DNA from: Polynucleobacter sp. HIN5
GTDB lineage: Bacteria > Pseudomonadota > Gammaproteobacteria > Burkholderiales > Burkholderiaceae
Assembly (NCBI RefSeq): GCF_030297555.1
Contig: NZ_AP028136.1
Location: 868,001 to 932,000 of the forward strand
DNA: 64,000 bases
Direction of reading: 5' to 3'
Position 1 is the stretch's first letter. Each line of letters opens with the position of its first letter. Below the pieces are notes generated by a model. That model did no database searches. It was given only the letters and a program-made list of their open reading frames with translations, and was not told the origin of the DNA. Position numbers and translations under genes: made by a program. Shown one piece after another: positions 21,933 through 31,149 of this stretch.

Positions 21933-23573
21933 CTAACTACGTTTAAGATTTGGCGCAGGTAAGCCCTCGATCAAGATGTTCAAGATCGCTGGCAAACCTT
22001 TGGCTTGTAAGCGCTGCGCAGCGGGTAAGACATCAACTGCATCGGTGACTAGTTCTCCAGCGCCACCAAACGCCTCTGCGACTTGATCGTAGCGGGAGGG
22101 TAAAAGCTCACACCCCTTGGCCCGTTCTTGACCATATTCCCGAATCTGAATCTGATACTCGGCATTCCAGCAGGCATCATTGCCCACCACACCAATAAAT
22201 GGCAGTTGATAGCGAACGGCGGTATCAAGCTCCGATGAATGAAAGCCAAAGGTGCCATCCCCCATCACGGCAACAACTGGCACGCCTGGCTTGGTGTACG
22301 CAGCTGCAGTCGCAAATGGCAGTGCTGCACCAATCGAACCAGCAACACCATTAATCACGCGGTTTGGGGCATGCAGGCAAGCCTGCGCCCATTGGCCAAT
22401 TTCACCCCCATCAACCACCAATACCGAGTCTGGATGGGAGTCAAGAATGGCTTGTAAAGCAAGCATTGCTCTGCCGGGATGCGCATGGTTGGGGGTCTTG
22501 GATGTGGCGGCCGACCAGGTATTGGGACGATAGGCAATTGCCTCATTGACCCATGGCAACCAACTAGCATCGTGAGCTTTAGCCTGAATACTCTTGGCAG
22601 TTTGCAATAAGGTCTCAATGGAAGGCAGTAAATCAGCTTGTACAGCCAACTCTAGCCTGGAGCCAAGTGTATTCTGAGAGCGCTGAAGTTCAGCGGCCTC
22701 AGAGTCAATTTGCATAAAGCGCGCATCGGCTTTAAAGGTTGGCGAGTTACCAAACTTGAGTGTGAAGTCCAAGCGTTTCTCTAACAATAAAACACAATCG
22801 CTTTGCGCAAGGACCTCGGCAAAAGCACCTAAGCTCGGATCACCAACGCCGCGCGGACTCTCGGTTGCAATCACTGGCACACCAAGCGCTTCACTTAATT
22901 GCTGTAGTTCTTTAGCGTATTGGTAGCAACCACGCGGACCAACCAAAACTACCGGCTTGTGAGCAGTACGTAACTGGGTGACGATCGACTGTGCTTTCTC
23001 CGAATTTAGGGGAGGGTTTGATGCTAGTTTGGGTGCAGTAGGACTTGGCGTTGCAGATGCAGCGGTCAAGGGATTCTCAAGGGCATCGGATGGCAGGCTT
23101 AGATGCACGGGGCCTGGTCGACCCGATTGGGCAATCGCACAGGCTAACTCAAAATCTGCTGCTAAATATTGTGGGCCTGCACAGGTCCATGATGCTTTGC
23201 ATAATGGCGCCGCAATATCGGCTTGGGACATTTCTTGAAAGGCGCCTTTGCCTAATTGATTTAAAGGAGCATGACCCGATAAGAGCACTACTGGGGCTTC
23301 GGCCATCGCTGCTGTATATAGGGCAGAAACCGCATTGGCATGACCCGGGCCTCCAGTGACCATTGCAATACCGACTTTGCCACTCAAGCGAGCATACGCA
23401 TCAGCCATATGAACCGTTGCCGCTTCATGGCGCGTATGAATTAATTTAATGGGTTGATCAATCACTGCATCAAAAATGGGCATGATGTGATTACCCGAAA
23501 GCGTAAAAATTGAATTCACACCCTGCGCTTTAAAGGCATCCACCAATGAATGCGCACCAAGCCGTTCTGCCAT
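21933..23573 (-). CDS. Acetolactate-synthase-like thiamine diphosphate enzyme
   Basis: The 546-residue protein has the three-domain layout of ThDP decarboxylases/carboligases. The N-terminal PYR domain carries the catalytic Glu in HTRHEAA, the middle domain is Rossmann-like, and the C-terminal PP domain carries GDGTFGFHSSELD...VGNDACWN. It belongs to the large group containing acetolactate synthase, 2-hydroxyacyl-CoA lyase and sulfoacetaldehyde acetyltransferase. I cannot place it among them. It lacks an adjacent small subunit (ilvH), which argues against a biosynthetic IlvB. AAGGAGT precedes the ATG. It lies near gcl, another enzyme of the same superfamily, but is separated from it by a paralogous exported protein and a regulator. 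Confidence 0.8.
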   Translation of the reverse strand: MAERLGAHSLVDAFKAQGVNSIFTLSGNHIMPIFDAVIDQPIKLIHTRHEAATVHMADAYARLSGKVGIAMVTGGPGHANAVSALYTAAMAEAPVVLLSGHAPLNQLGKGAFQEMSQADIAAPLCKASWTCAGPQYLAADFELACAIAQSGRPGPVHLSLPSDALENPLTAASATPSPTAPKLASNPPLNSEKAQSIVTQLRTAHKPVVLVGPRGCYQYAKELQQLSEALGVPVIATESPRGVGDPSLGAFAEVLAQSDCVLLLEKRLDFTLKFGNSPTFKADARFMQIDSEAAELQRSQNTLGSRLELAVQADLLPSIETLLQTAKSIQAKAHDASWLPWVNEAIAYRPNTWSAATSKTPNHAHPGRAMLALQAILDSHPDSVLVVDGGEIGQWAQACLHAPNRVINGVAGSIGAALPFATAAAYTKPGVPVVAVMGDGTFGFHSSELDTAVRYQLPFIGVVGNDACWNAEYQIQIREYGQERAKGCELLPSRYDQVAEAFGGAGELVTDAVDVLPAAQRLQAKGLPAILNILIEGLPAPNLKRS

Positions 23574-23613
23574 GATTACTCCTTGATGAATACTTTATTT
23601 TAATTAGACGCTC

Positions 23614-24246
23614 TTATTTTTTCTGGTTCGCAGCAGCAGTAGGGGCCGTAAAGGATGCAGCCATTGCATCGTATAAAACAATCTTGACCTCATCGTTGAC
23701 CGCAATATCCTTCAATAAAGCTGCATTCTTGATACGGTAGGTATCGGGCTTACCTTTGGGACCCTTGACCGAAATCGTCATCTTCTGGCGATCAATACCA
23801 ATGACGGTGGCAACAATCGTGGTGGTGTTGGAAATAACTGAGGCAGGCTTGCTCCCCAGCGGAGCAGAGGTTTGGCTAGTGGTTTGCACTTCACTGCGAA
23901 TGCCTTGGTTGTTGACCTTGGCCAATTCAATCACAACTGCCAACTCATGCGTGACGGTAAGACGATCACCCACCTTAATTTGAGGGAAGTTCTTAATCTC
24001 AGGCCCTGCAACAAAATTAGTGACTGTGCCATCCTTATCTTTTAGGGTTACGGTGCGCGTCTTACTATCGACCTTAGTCACTACCGCATCAACTAGTTGA
24101 TAGACCTCATCAATCCCGGCAGCCGCGATGGGCGCTTTGTTGGGGTCAACCATTGCGGGCTTGGTTTGCGCCAGACTGACAGAGGAGAGACCAACGCCAA
24201 AAGCGAGGATTACAAGATTTTTTGAGATAAATAAGGATGAGTTCAT
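23614..24246 (-). CDS. Exported protein with two repeated beta-rich modules (paralogue of the gene at 17825-18418)
   Basis: The 210-residue protein has a signal peptide (NLVILAFGVGLSSVSLAQ) and the same two-module design as its paralogue. Module 1 is VTKVDSKTRTVTLKDKDG...IKNFPQIKVGDRLTVTHELAVVIELA. Module 2 is VIGIDRQKMTISVKGPKG...LKDIAVNDEVKIVLYD. The near-identical string KNF.QIKVGD.(L/V)T.TH in both genes shows common ancestry. The gene is 40 nt downstream of the ThDP enzyme start region on the same strand, though each has its own ribosome-binding region. No function is known to me; binding of a ligand or partner in the periplasm is a guess. Confidence 0.75.
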   Translation of the reverse strand: MNSSLFISKNLVILAFGVGLSSVSLAQTKPAMVDPNKAPIAAAGIDEVYQLVDAVVTKVDSKTRTVTLKDKDGTVTNFVAGPEIKNFPQIKVGDRLTVTHELAVVIELAKVNNQGIRSEVQTTSQTSAPLGSKPASVISNTTTIVATVIGIDRQKMTISVKGPKGKPDTYRIKNAALLKDIAVNDEVKIVLYDAMAASFTAPTAAANQKK

Positions 24247-24280
24247 GATTTTGATGAATAGTTAATGAAATACCAATTGA

Positions 24281-25195
24281 TTATGACCCGATTTCTCTGG
24301 CCCACCAGTTTCCCTTAAATTGACCCGCGAGCCAATCGATTAATTTACTAACCTTGCTGGTTAGCAGTCGTGGTGAGCTATAGACCGCATGAATTTCTTG
24401 GACAGGCATCGTCCAATCTTCTAATAAGGGCTTGAGGTGTCGGCTTTGAACCGATGTATAAGCTACGTACCAGGGAAGGGCTGCAATTCCGAGATGCTGC
24501 CTGGTTGCAGATAGAAGTGCTGAGAGATTATTGGTGTAGAGGGGGCCTTGCACCTGAATGGACTTGTTGGAGCCGTCGCGACCGGTAAATTGCCAACGAT
24601 GGTCTCCCTGAACCGAACTGTAAATGAGTGCGGTATGACGACTTAAGTCACTGGGTATAGATGGCGTACCAGCCTGCATGAGGTATTCAGGGGTGGCGAC
24701 CAGAACCCAGGGATTCAGACCCAAAAAGCGTGCGCCCAAACTGGAATCGGATAGACGCCCCATCCGAATCGCAAGATCGACGCCTTCCTCGACCAAATTA
24801 ATGTAGCGATCATCCAAGTTGAGGCTTACCTGTAACTGCGGATGATCCCTCATAAACTCCAGTACCAATGGCGTTAGTACACGTCGACCAAAGGCTACTG
24901 AGCTACTGATATTGAGTTTGCCCTGTACCTCGGATTGCAAGAGTCCAGCTAGGTTCTCGGCATCTTCAACTTCATGAATAATCGTCTTGCACTTCTCGTA
25001 ATAGATCTTGCCAATTTCAGTGGGCGTTACCCCGCGGGTACTGCGATGGAGCAGAAGGGATCCTAGACGCTTTTCAAGGGCGGCGACATGCTTGGTGGCG
25101 GTGGGTTGAGTTATTCCCAAACTGCTCGCAGCTTTGCTAAATGATCCCGTTTCGACCACTCGTATGAATAAGGAAATGCCTTGAATTCGATCCAT
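24281..25195 (-). CDS. LysR-type regulator, probably controlling gcl-hyi-glxR
   Basis: The 304-residue LTTR has an N-terminal winged helix (IRVVETGSFSKAASSLGITQPTATKHVAALE) and an effector-binding domain typical of the family. The open frame extends upstream to 25282, but ATG 25195 (MDRIQGISLF) gives the normal LTTR N-terminus. It is divergent from gcl across a 128-nt region holding two inverted repeats. This layout suggests autorepression and activation of glyoxylate use, with glyoxylate or a relative as coinducer (inference). Confidence 0.9.
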   Translation of the reverse strand: MDRIQGISLFIRVVETGSFSKAASSLGITQPTATKHVAALEKRLGSLLLHRSTRGVTPTEIGKIYYEKCKTIIHEVEDAENLAGLLQSEVQGKLNISSSVAFGRRVLTPLVLEFMRDHPQLQVSLNLDDRYINLVEEGVDLAIRMGRLSDSSLGARFLGLNPWVLVATPEYLMQAGTPSIPSDLSRHTALIYSSVQGDHRWQFTGRDGSNKSIQVQGPLYTNNLSALLSATRQHLGIAALPWYVAYTSVQSRHLKPLLEDWTMPVQEIHAVYSSPRLLTSKVSKLIDWLAGQFKGNWWAREIGS

Positions 25196-25221
25196 AAGAT
25201 ATTGATTTAAATAAGATAAAA

Positions 25222-25240
25222 CTAATATATTCCAAATTAG
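25222..25240. promoter_or_regulatory. Candidate LysR site CTAAT-N9-ATTAG
   Basis: Inverted repeat of T-N11-A type in the lysR/gcl intergenic region, 27 nt from the regulator start. AT-rich and suitably placed for the autoregulatory LTTR site. Confidence 0.4.
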
Positions 25241-25254
25241 AATAGATGATATTA

Positions 25255-25279
25255 AGGTATCACACTTCTCAGAATACCT
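25255..25279. promoter_or_regulatory. Second inverted repeat AGGTAT-N13-ATACCT upstream of gcl
   Basis: Perfect 6-bp arms separated by 13 nt, 45 nt before the gcl ATG. Could be an activation site or lie in the promoter; not assigned to a known consensus. Confidence 0.35.
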
Positions 25280-25323
25280 CAATTTAAGGATGATTCATTC
25301 ATCTTATTCAAAAGGAGGCAACA

Positions 25324-27114
25324 ATGGCACTCATGAAAGCCGCAATGGCAGCTGTTTTGGTAATGGAAAAAGAGGGCATCACCACCGCATTTGGCGTTCC
25401 TGGCGCTGCGATTAATCCCCTGTACGCACAATTACGCGAGCGTCAATCCATCACCCATATTCTGGCGCGCCACGTTGAGGGCGCTTCCCACATGGCTGAA
25501 GGCTACACCCGTGCCAAGGCTGGCAATATCGGTGTTTGCATTGGCACGTCTGGCCCCGCTGGTACCGACATGATTACTGGCTTGTATTCAGCAAGCGCAG
25601 ACTCGATTCCAATTCTGTGTATTACTGGCCAAGCTCCACGTGCCCGTCTCTATAAAGAAGATTTCCAGGCGGTTGATATCGAGAGTATTGCCAAGCCAGT
25701 GACCAAAATGGCCGTAACCGTACGCGAGCCTGGTTTGGTACCTCGCGTATTTCAGCAGGCGTTTCATGTGATGCGCTCAGGACGTCCTGGACCTGTTCTG
25801 ATTGATTTACCCATCGATGTGCAGTTAGCCGAGATCGAGTTTGATATCGATACCTACGAGCCATTGCCGGTTTACAAACCATTTGCCAATAAGAAGCAAA
25901 TTGAAAAGGCCATGGAGATGTTGATGTCAGCCGAGAAGCCATTAATCGTGGCTGGCGGCGGAATCATTAATGCGGATGCTGCAGATCTATTAGTGGAGTT
26001 TGCCGAGATCACCGGTGTTCCAGTGATCCCAACTTTGATGGGCTGGGGTGCGATTCCAGATGATCATCCTTTGATGGCTGGCATGGTGGGCTTACAAACC
26101 TCGCATCGTTATGGCAATGCCACGATGTTGGCCAGCGACTTTGTATTGGGTATCGGTAATCGTTGGGCCAATCGCCACACTGGCTCGCTAGAGGTCTATA
26201 CCAAAGGCCGTAAGTTTGTGCACGTGGATATTGAGCCAACTCAGATTGGTCGCGTATTTAATCCTGACTACGGTATTGTGTCTGACGCCAAAGCTGCACT
26301 CGAACTCTTCGTTGAAGTAGCCAAAGAGTGGAAGGCAAAAGGCAAGCTCAACAATTACAGCGATTGGGTCTCACGTTGCCAAGAACGCAAGCGCCTCATG
26401 CTACGTAAAACGAACTTTGATAATGTGCCGATCAAGCCACAGCGTGTTTATCAAGAGATGAACCAAGCCTTCAAACGCGATACGGTTTATGTATCAACCA
26501 TTGGTCTTTCACAAATCGCCGGCGGCCAGTTCTTGCATGTCTATGGCGCGCGTCAATGGATTAACTGTGGTCAAGCAGGCCCCTTAGGTTGGACAGTACC
26601 TGCTGCACTCGGCGTGTTGGCTGCTGATCCAACTCGTACCGTCGTTGGTCTTGCAGGTGATTATGACTTCCAGTTCCTGATTGAAGAATTGGCCGTTGGT
26701 GCCCAGTTTAAGTTGCCGCTCGTTATGGTTTTAGTAAACAACAGCTACCTGGGTCTCATCCGTCAGGCACAACGTGGCTTTGATATGGATTACTGTGTCC
26801 AACTCGCGTTTGACAACATTAACGTCCACGATGAGAACCTGAAGGGCTATGGCGTGGATCACGGTAAGGTGGTTGAAGGCTTGGGTTGCAAAACCTTGCG
26901 CGTTACCCATCCAGGCAAGATTCAGGAGGCTTTGATCGAGGCGCAGAAGATGGCTAAAGAGTATCGGGTTCCCGTAGTCGTTGAAATCATTTTGGAGAAG
27001 GTCACCAATATTGCAATGGGTACCGAGATCAATAATGTCAACGAGTTTGAAGATATTGATTGCCGTCACCCAGCCGGTACTGAAGGCTTGGTAACAGCCG
27101 GTCTTTTAGAATAA
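25324..27114 (+). CDS. gcl: Glyoxylate carboligase
   Basis: The 596-residue ThDP enzyme condenses two glyoxylate molecules into tartronate semialdehyde plus CO2. Length and N-terminus ([16 protein letters not shown]) match Gcl (593 in E. coli). In Gcl a Val replaces the usual catalytic Glu of ThDP enzymes; here the corresponding segment is [11 protein letters not shown], which fits. The cofactor motif [12 protein letters not shown]...[10 protein letters not shown] is present. The AAAGGAGG ribosome-binding site is strong. First gene of gcl-hyi-glxR, divergent from a LysR gene. Confidence 0.97.
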   Translation: MALMKAAMAAVLVMEKEGITTAFGVPGAAINPLYAQLRERQSITHILARHVEGASHMAEGYTRAKAGNIGVCIGTSGPAGTDMITGLYSASADSIPILCITGQAPRARLYKEDFQAVDIESIAKPVTKMAVTVREPGLVPRVFQQAFHVMRSGRPGPVLIDLPIDVQLAEIEFDIDTYEPLPVYKPFANKKQIEKAMEMLMSAEKPLIVAGGGIINADAADLLVEFAEITGVPVIPTLMGWGAIPDDHPLMAGMVGLQTSHRYGNATMLASDFVLGIGNRWANRHTGSLEVYTKGRKFVHVDIEPTQIGRVFNPDYGIVSDAKAALELFVEVAKEWKAKGKLNNYSDWVSRCQERKRLMLRKTNFDNVPIKPQRVYQEMNQAFKRDTVYVSTIGLSQIAGGQFLHVYGARQWINCGQAGPLGWTVPAALGVLAADPTRTVVGLAGDYDFQFLIEELAVGAQFKLPLVMVLVNNSYLGLIRQAQRGFDMDYCVQLAFDNINVHDENLKGYGVDHGKVVEGLGCKTLRVTHPGKIQEALIEAQKMAKEYRVPVVVEIILEKVTNIAMGTEINNVNEFEDIDCRHPAGTEGLVTAGLLE

Positions 27115-27145
27115 GTCTTTTTTAAACTCACTCAGAGGAACTGGA

Positions 27146-27922
27146 ATGCCAAAGTTTGCTGCAAATCTAACCATGTTGTTTAATGAAGTGCCCTTTATGG
27201 AGCGCTTTGATCGTGCAGCCGCTTGTGGTTTTCAGGCAGTCGAGTTCCTCTTTCCTTACCCCTTTGCTGCGAGTGAAATCAAATCAGCATTAGATCGTAA
27301 TCAACTCAAGCTGGTATTGCATAATTTGCCTGCTGGTAATTGGGAAGCGGGTGAACGAGGCATTGCATGCTTGCCCGATCGGGTCGATGAGTTTAAGTCT
27401 GGTGTTGCCAAGGCAATTGAGTACGCCAAGGCCCTCGGTGTCGGTCAGCTCAATTGTTTAGCTGGTAAAGCGCCAGACGGCGTCGATCATAAGACTTTGC
27501 ATGCAACGTTTGTGAGTAATCTGCGATACGCAGCAGCAGAGTTGAAAAAGCATCAGCTCAAGTTACTGATTGAACCGATCAATACATTTGATATCCCTGG
27601 CTTCTTCTTGTCCACCACCGCTCAAGGCATTGCGATCTTAGATGAGATAGGTGCGGACAACGCTTTCTTGCAATACGACATTTACCATGCCCAACGCATG
27701 GAAGGGGAGTTGGCAAACTCTATGAAGAAGTACTTCAATCGAATTGCGCATCTGCAGTTAGCGGATAACCCCGGTCGCAATGAGCCCGGAACTGGTGAAA
27801 TTAATTACGCCTATTTGTTCAAGTTCATTGATCAACTAGGTTATCAAGGTTGGATCGGCTGCGAATATAAGCCTGCCAGCACCACTGAAGCTGGCTTAGG
27901 TTGGTTGAAGTCGGTTTCCTAA
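27146..27922 (+). CDS. hyi: Hydroxypyruvate isomerase
   Basis: The 258-residue TIM-barrel protein interconverts hydroxypyruvate and tartronate semialdehyde. Family marks are AANLTMLFNEVPFMERF, LIEPINTFDIPGFF and the metal-binding QYDIYHAQRMEG, with GCEYKPA near the end. Length equals E. coli Hyi (258). It lies 31 nt after gcl with AGAGGA before the ATG. Confidence 0.95.
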   Translation: MPKFAANLTMLFNEVPFMERFDRAAACGFQAVEFLFPYPFAASEIKSALDRNQLKLVLHNLPAGNWEAGERGIACLPDRVDEFKSGVAKAIEYAKALGVGQLNCLAGKAPDGVDHKTLHATFVSNLRYAAAELKKHQLKLLIEPINTFDIPGFFLSTTAQGIAILDEIGADNAFLQYDIYHAQRMEGELANSMKKYFNRIAHLQLADNPGRNEPGTGEINYAYLFKFIDQLGYQGWIGCEYKPASTTEAGLGWLKSVS

Positions 27923-27962
27923 AAATCTATTTAGTTCGTTATTTTTCTTCAAAGGGATTGCT

Positions 27963-28862
27963 ATGAGTGCAAAGAAATTGGGTTTTGTTGGATTAGGCAT
28001 TATGGGTTCTCCAATGGCCGGTCACTTAATCAAAGGTGGTCACACAGTTTATCTAGCTACCCGTAGCCAAGTGCCTGAAGAGCTTGTAAAGGCAGGAGGG
28101 ATTGCTTGCAAGTCGCCCGCAGAGGTTGCTCAGCATGCCGACATCATCTTCACGATGGTTCCTGATACGCCCGATGTTGAAAAAGTTCTGTTTGGTGAGA
28201 ATGGTATTGCATCTGGAATTAGCAAAGGCAAGATTGTGGTGGACATGAGCTCCATCTCGCCAATTGCGACCAAAGAGTTTGCTAAAAAACTCAATGCTCT
28301 TGGGTGCGACTATGTCGATGCCCCAGTATCGGGTGGTCAAGTTGGCGCACAAAACGCCACGCTCTCAATTATGGTTGGAGGAGACGAAGCGGTATTTAAT
28401 CAAGTCAAACCGCTCTTTGAATTAATGGGTAAAAACATCAACCTCGTGGGTGGCAACGGAGCAGGGCAAACCGCAAAAGTGGCCAATCAAATCATCGTGG
28501 CTCTCAATATTGAGGCGGTTGGTGAGGCTCTCGTATTTGCTGCTAAAGCAGGCGCCGATCCTGCCAAGGTTCGTCAAGCCTTGATGGGTGGCTTTGCAAG
28601 CTCAAAGATCTTGGAAGTACACGGTGAGCGCATGGTCAATCGCACCTTCAATCCAGGCTTTCGGATTGAGTTGCACCAAAAGGATTTAAATTTAGCTCTG
28701 AGCAGCGCCAAAGCACTCGGTGTGTCATTGCCCAATACGGCAACTGCCCAAGAGTTGTTTAACTCCTGCGCCGCTCACGGCGGCAAGGCCTGGGATCACT
28801 CGGCCATGGTCAAGGCGCTCGAGACCCTAGCGAACTTTGAGATTGGACAAAAAGCAAACTAA
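27963..28862 (+). CDS. glxR: 2-hydroxy-3-oxopropionate (tartronate semialdehyde) reductase
   Basis: The 299-residue beta-hydroxyacid dehydrogenase reduces tartronate semialdehyde to D-glycerate. It has the NAD(P) motif GFVGLGIMGSPMA, the substrate loop DAPVSGGQVGA and the catalytic Lys in GNGAGQTAKVANQ. Length and operon position identify it as GlxR rather than 3-hydroxyisobutyrate dehydrogenase. With gcl and hyi it forms the glycerate pathway for glyoxylate. No glycerate kinase is in the window. Confidence 0.95.
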   Translation: MSAKKLGFVGLGIMGSPMAGHLIKGGHTVYLATRSQVPEELVKAGGIACKSPAEVAQHADIIFTMVPDTPDVEKVLFGENGIASGISKGKIVVDMSSISPIATKEFAKKLNALGCDYVDAPVSGGQVGAQNATLSIMVGGDEAVFNQVKPLFELMGKNINLVGGNGAGQTAKVANQIIVALNIEAVGEALVFAAKAGADPAKVRQALMGGFASSKILEVHGERMVNRTFNPGFRIELHQKDLNLALSSAKALGVSLPNTATAQELFNSCAAHGGKAWDHSAMVKALETLANFEIGQKAN

Positions 28863-28868
28863 GACGCC

Positions 28869-29474
28869 ATGCCCGATCATCCTGATCTGCTGATCGTCTA
28901 TTTGCATGGATTTCGGTCATCCCCGAACTCCTCCAAGGCTCAATTAACCAGGGATGCGGTTGCATCTTTAGTTGAAAAAGGCAAATCCATTGATTGGTAT
29001 TGTCCTCAACTGCCCCCATCGCCCGCAGAGGCGATCGCCATGATTAAGGCGAAAATTGAAGCGGCAAATCCCAAGCGAATTAGTTTTATTGGCTCATCGC
29101 TTGGTGGCTTCTATGCAACGCATTTGGCCGAGCAATTTCCTAATGCGCGTGCTGTGTTACTAAATCCAGCAGTGCGAGCCGCTCGGGAGTTGGCGCCCTA
29201 CGTTGGACAACTGACTGCTTATGACAGTGATGAGCCTTTTGATTGGCGCGCGGAGTATGCCGAGCAGTTGCGTCTACAACAGGTGGAAAAGATAACGCAT
29301 CCCGAACGCTATTTACTGGTTGCTGCAACCGGTGATGAGTTGCTTGATTGGCATGAGATGGTCGACTTTTACCCCAATGCGAACCATGAAGTCATTGAGG
29401 GTAGCGATCACGGCATTACCGAGTATCCCTTGTATCTGGACCGGGTGCTTCACTTTGCCAGTTATCTCGACTAA
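28869..29474 (+). CDS. YqiA-like alpha/beta-hydrolase (esterase)
   Basis: The 201-residue hydrolase has an early oxyanion segment (VYLHGFRSSPNS), nucleophile elbow GSSLGG at about residue 75, acid in ATGDELLDW and His in GSDHGITEY. This is the UPF0227/YqiA layout of E. coli esterases. It follows glxR by 6 nt and may be co-transcribed, though a role in glyoxylate use is not evident. Its stop abuts the stop of the convergent LysR gene. Confidence 0.85.
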   Translation: MPDHPDLLIVYLHGFRSSPNSSKAQLTRDAVASLVEKGKSIDWYCPQLPPSPAEAIAMIKAKIEAANPKRISFIGSSLGGFYATHLAEQFPNARAVLLNPAVRAARELAPYVGQLTAYDSDEPFDWRAEYAEQLRLQQVEKITHPERYLLVAATGDELLDWHEMVDFYPNANHEVIEGSDHGITEYPLYLDRVLHFASYLD

Positions 29475-30335
29475 CTAATGACTCGTGTTAGCTCCGGTTC
29501 TAAACTGCTCTTCGATAGCCTTGGTGATTTTGGTGCGGGCATGATTCTTGCGCTCTAGCAGACCTACCCGGCGATAAATCGTTTTACGAGGCGGATTTGC
29601 AATCACGATGCGTTTGTCTTTGTCCCACTCGACATTCGCAAGTTTTGGCACCACGGCATAGCCAAAGCCTTGGCGAACCAATTCAATAATCGCCTCTACT
29701 GAATTGACCACCATGCTATTACGGATCTCTAAGCCATTGGCTCGGATAAACCGATCAACAAGTTCACCAGTCCAGGTTTTGGGTTCAAATCGAATGAAGG
29801 GGAGATGTGATGGATCCCTGCCTTTGGGATAAATCAATATCATGGGCTCTTCATACAGCAAGGTCCAGCGAACACTTTTGGGTAATGCGTATGGGGATTC
29901 GGTCACGATGGCTGCATCGAGCATGCCATCAATCACCTGTTGCAGAAAATCATTCGAGAGGCCGGTGCTAATTTTTAATTCAAGGCTTGGATACTCATCT
30001 TTCAAATGATCCAATGTTTTGCCAAACTGGCCCATCAGGCTTGACACTAAGGCGCCCACGGTGAGCGAGCCAGAGAGCCCAGTCCGAAACTGACTTCCGA
30101 GGGATTCATAGCGGGAGAGAATATCTTGGATGGGTTCGATCAGAGCGCGGCCTTGATTATTAAGGATCAATGAGCGTTTATTGCGATCAAACAGTGTGAC
30201 CCCTAATTCAGCCTCCAACTGGGCGAGCTGCTGTCCAGCTGCGGCAGGGGTTAAGCCAATCTCACGGGCTGCGGCAGCCACGCTACTGTGACGCGTAATG
30301 GCAATGAAGTTTTTGAGAACCCGAATACTGGACAT
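29475..30335 (-). CDS. LysR-type regulator, probably controlling the fumarase/fumarate-reductase-like operon
   Basis: The 286-residue LTTR has an N-terminal winged helix (FIAITRHSSVAAAAREIGLTPAAAGQQLAQLE) and a C-terminal effector domain. It is divergent from the iron-sulfur subunit gene across 82 nt that contain a perfect 8-bp inverted repeat (30350-30377), the usual LTTR arrangement. The effector is unknown; a C4-dicarboxylate is the natural guess from the operon it faces. Confidence 0.88.
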   Translation of the reverse strand: MSSIRVLKNFIAITRHSSVAAAAREIGLTPAAAGQQLAQLEAELGVTLFDRNKRSLILNNQGRALIEPIQDILSRYESLGSQFRTGLSGSLTVGALVSSLMGQFGKTLDHLKDEYPSLELKISTGLSNDFLQQVIDGMLDAAIVTESPYALPKSVRWTLLYEEPMILIYPKGRDPSHLPFIRFEPKTWTGELVDRFIRANGLEIRNSMVVNSVEAIIELVRQGFGYAVVPKLANVEWDKDKRIVIANPPRKTIYRRVGLLERKNHARTKITKAIEEQFRTGANTSH

Positions 30336-30349
30336 GAACTCGATTGTAA

Positions 30350-30377
30350 AGTATTTTTTTATCTGAATTAAAATACT
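30350..30377. promoter_or_regulatory. Candidate LysR operator AGTATTTT-N12-AAAATACT
   Basis: A perfect 8-bp inverted repeat begins 14 nt from the LysR start codon and 28 nt upstream of the -10-like TATAAT of the facing operon, so it would overlap the -35 region. Placement fits an LTTR activation and autoregulation site. Confidence 0.55.
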
Positions 30378-30405
30378 ATTCGATTTATTTTTTATTGTCT
30401 ATCCC

Positions 30406-30411
30406 TATAAT
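30406..30411 (+). promoter_or_regulatory. -10-like TATAAT 6 nt before the iron-sulfur subunit ATG
   Basis: The hexamer ends 6 nt before ATG 30418, with no ribosome-binding site between and no consensus -35. It suggests an activator-dependent, leaderless transcript. Confidence 0.45.
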
Positions 30412-30417
30412 GGCAAT

Positions 30418-31149
30418 ATGAATCCAAGCATCCTCAAAGTAAAAGTCTGGCGGGGCACCGATGACGGTGAGTTTGTGGAGTACGATGTGCCGCGCGCCGC
30501 GAATCAAACAGTACTCGATGTGGTGACCTACATCCAACGCAAAATTGATCCAACTCTAAGCTATCGCTTTGCCTGCCGTGTAGGAATGTGTGGCTCCTGT
30601 GCGATGACCGTGAATGGTAAAGCGCGTTGGACCTGCCGGACCCATGTGGCGAAAATTGCGGATCAAAATACCCTTGAGATTGCGCCTCTCGATAATCTAC
30701 CCATCATCAAAGACCTAGCCACCGATATGCGCGAGTTCTTTGACAAGATGAGTAAGGCGGTGGGTTACTTTAAAGGTGATAAAACCCGATTTGATGATTT
30801 TGCGCAAGTCAAACCAGATTCTGAAGAACGTCAACTGGCTAATGCTGGTATTGAGTGCATTGGTTGTGGGGTCTGCTACGCCTCCTGTGAAGTGGTTTCA
30901 GCTCGAGACAGTTATTTAGGTCCGGCCGCCCTAAATCGTGCCTGGACACTTGTGAACGATGAGCGTGATACCCAGCAATTGGATCGTTTGCGCGCGGTCG
31001 CTGGAGATGCAGGCTGCCATTCATGCCATACGCAAGGCACCTGCTCAGAACGTTGCCCTAAGCAGATTGAGCCAACCGCTGGTATTGCAGGTTTGAAGAA
31101 GATCGTCGGTCGTGCAGCGGTTAGAGGTAGCAAGTGGGGCAAACTGTAA
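30418..31149 (+). CDS. Succinate dehydrogenase/fumarate reductase iron-sulfur subunit
   Basis: The 243-residue SdhB/FrdB homologue has the N-terminal [2Fe-2S] ligands Cys53, 58, 61 and 73 (CRVGMCGSC...WTC). The C-terminal domain has CIGCGVCYASC and CHTQGTCSERCPKQ, the ligands for the [4Fe-4S] and [3Fe-4S] clusters. The C-x5-C-x3-CP spacing of the last motif matches what I recall of FrdB. It passes electrons between the flavoprotein encoded 3 kb downstream and the membrane anchors encoded next. First gene of a six-gene operon (FeS, two anchors, fumarase alpha and beta, flavoprotein). Confidence 0.93.
   Translation: MNPSILKVKVWRGTDDGEFVEYDVPRAANQTVLDVVTYIQRKIDPTLSYRFACRVGMCGSCAMTVNGKARWTCRTHVAKIADQNTLEIAPLDNLPIIKDLATDMREFFDKMSKAVGYFKGDKTRFDDFAQVKPDSEERQLANAGIECIGCGVCYASCEVVSARDSYLGPAALNRAWTLVNDERDTQQLDRLRAVAGDAGCHSCHTQGTCSERCPKQIEPTAGIAGLKKIVGRAAVRGSKWGKL

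Noticed and set aside
21933..23573. Sulfoacetaldehyde acetyltransferase (Xsc) as part of the sulfonate pathway
   Set aside because: The ThDP enzyme is 12 kb from the sulfolactate genes, with no phosphotransacetylase or sulfopyruvate decarboxylase nearby, and I see no Xsc-specific sequence. Kept as an unassigned ThDP enzyme.
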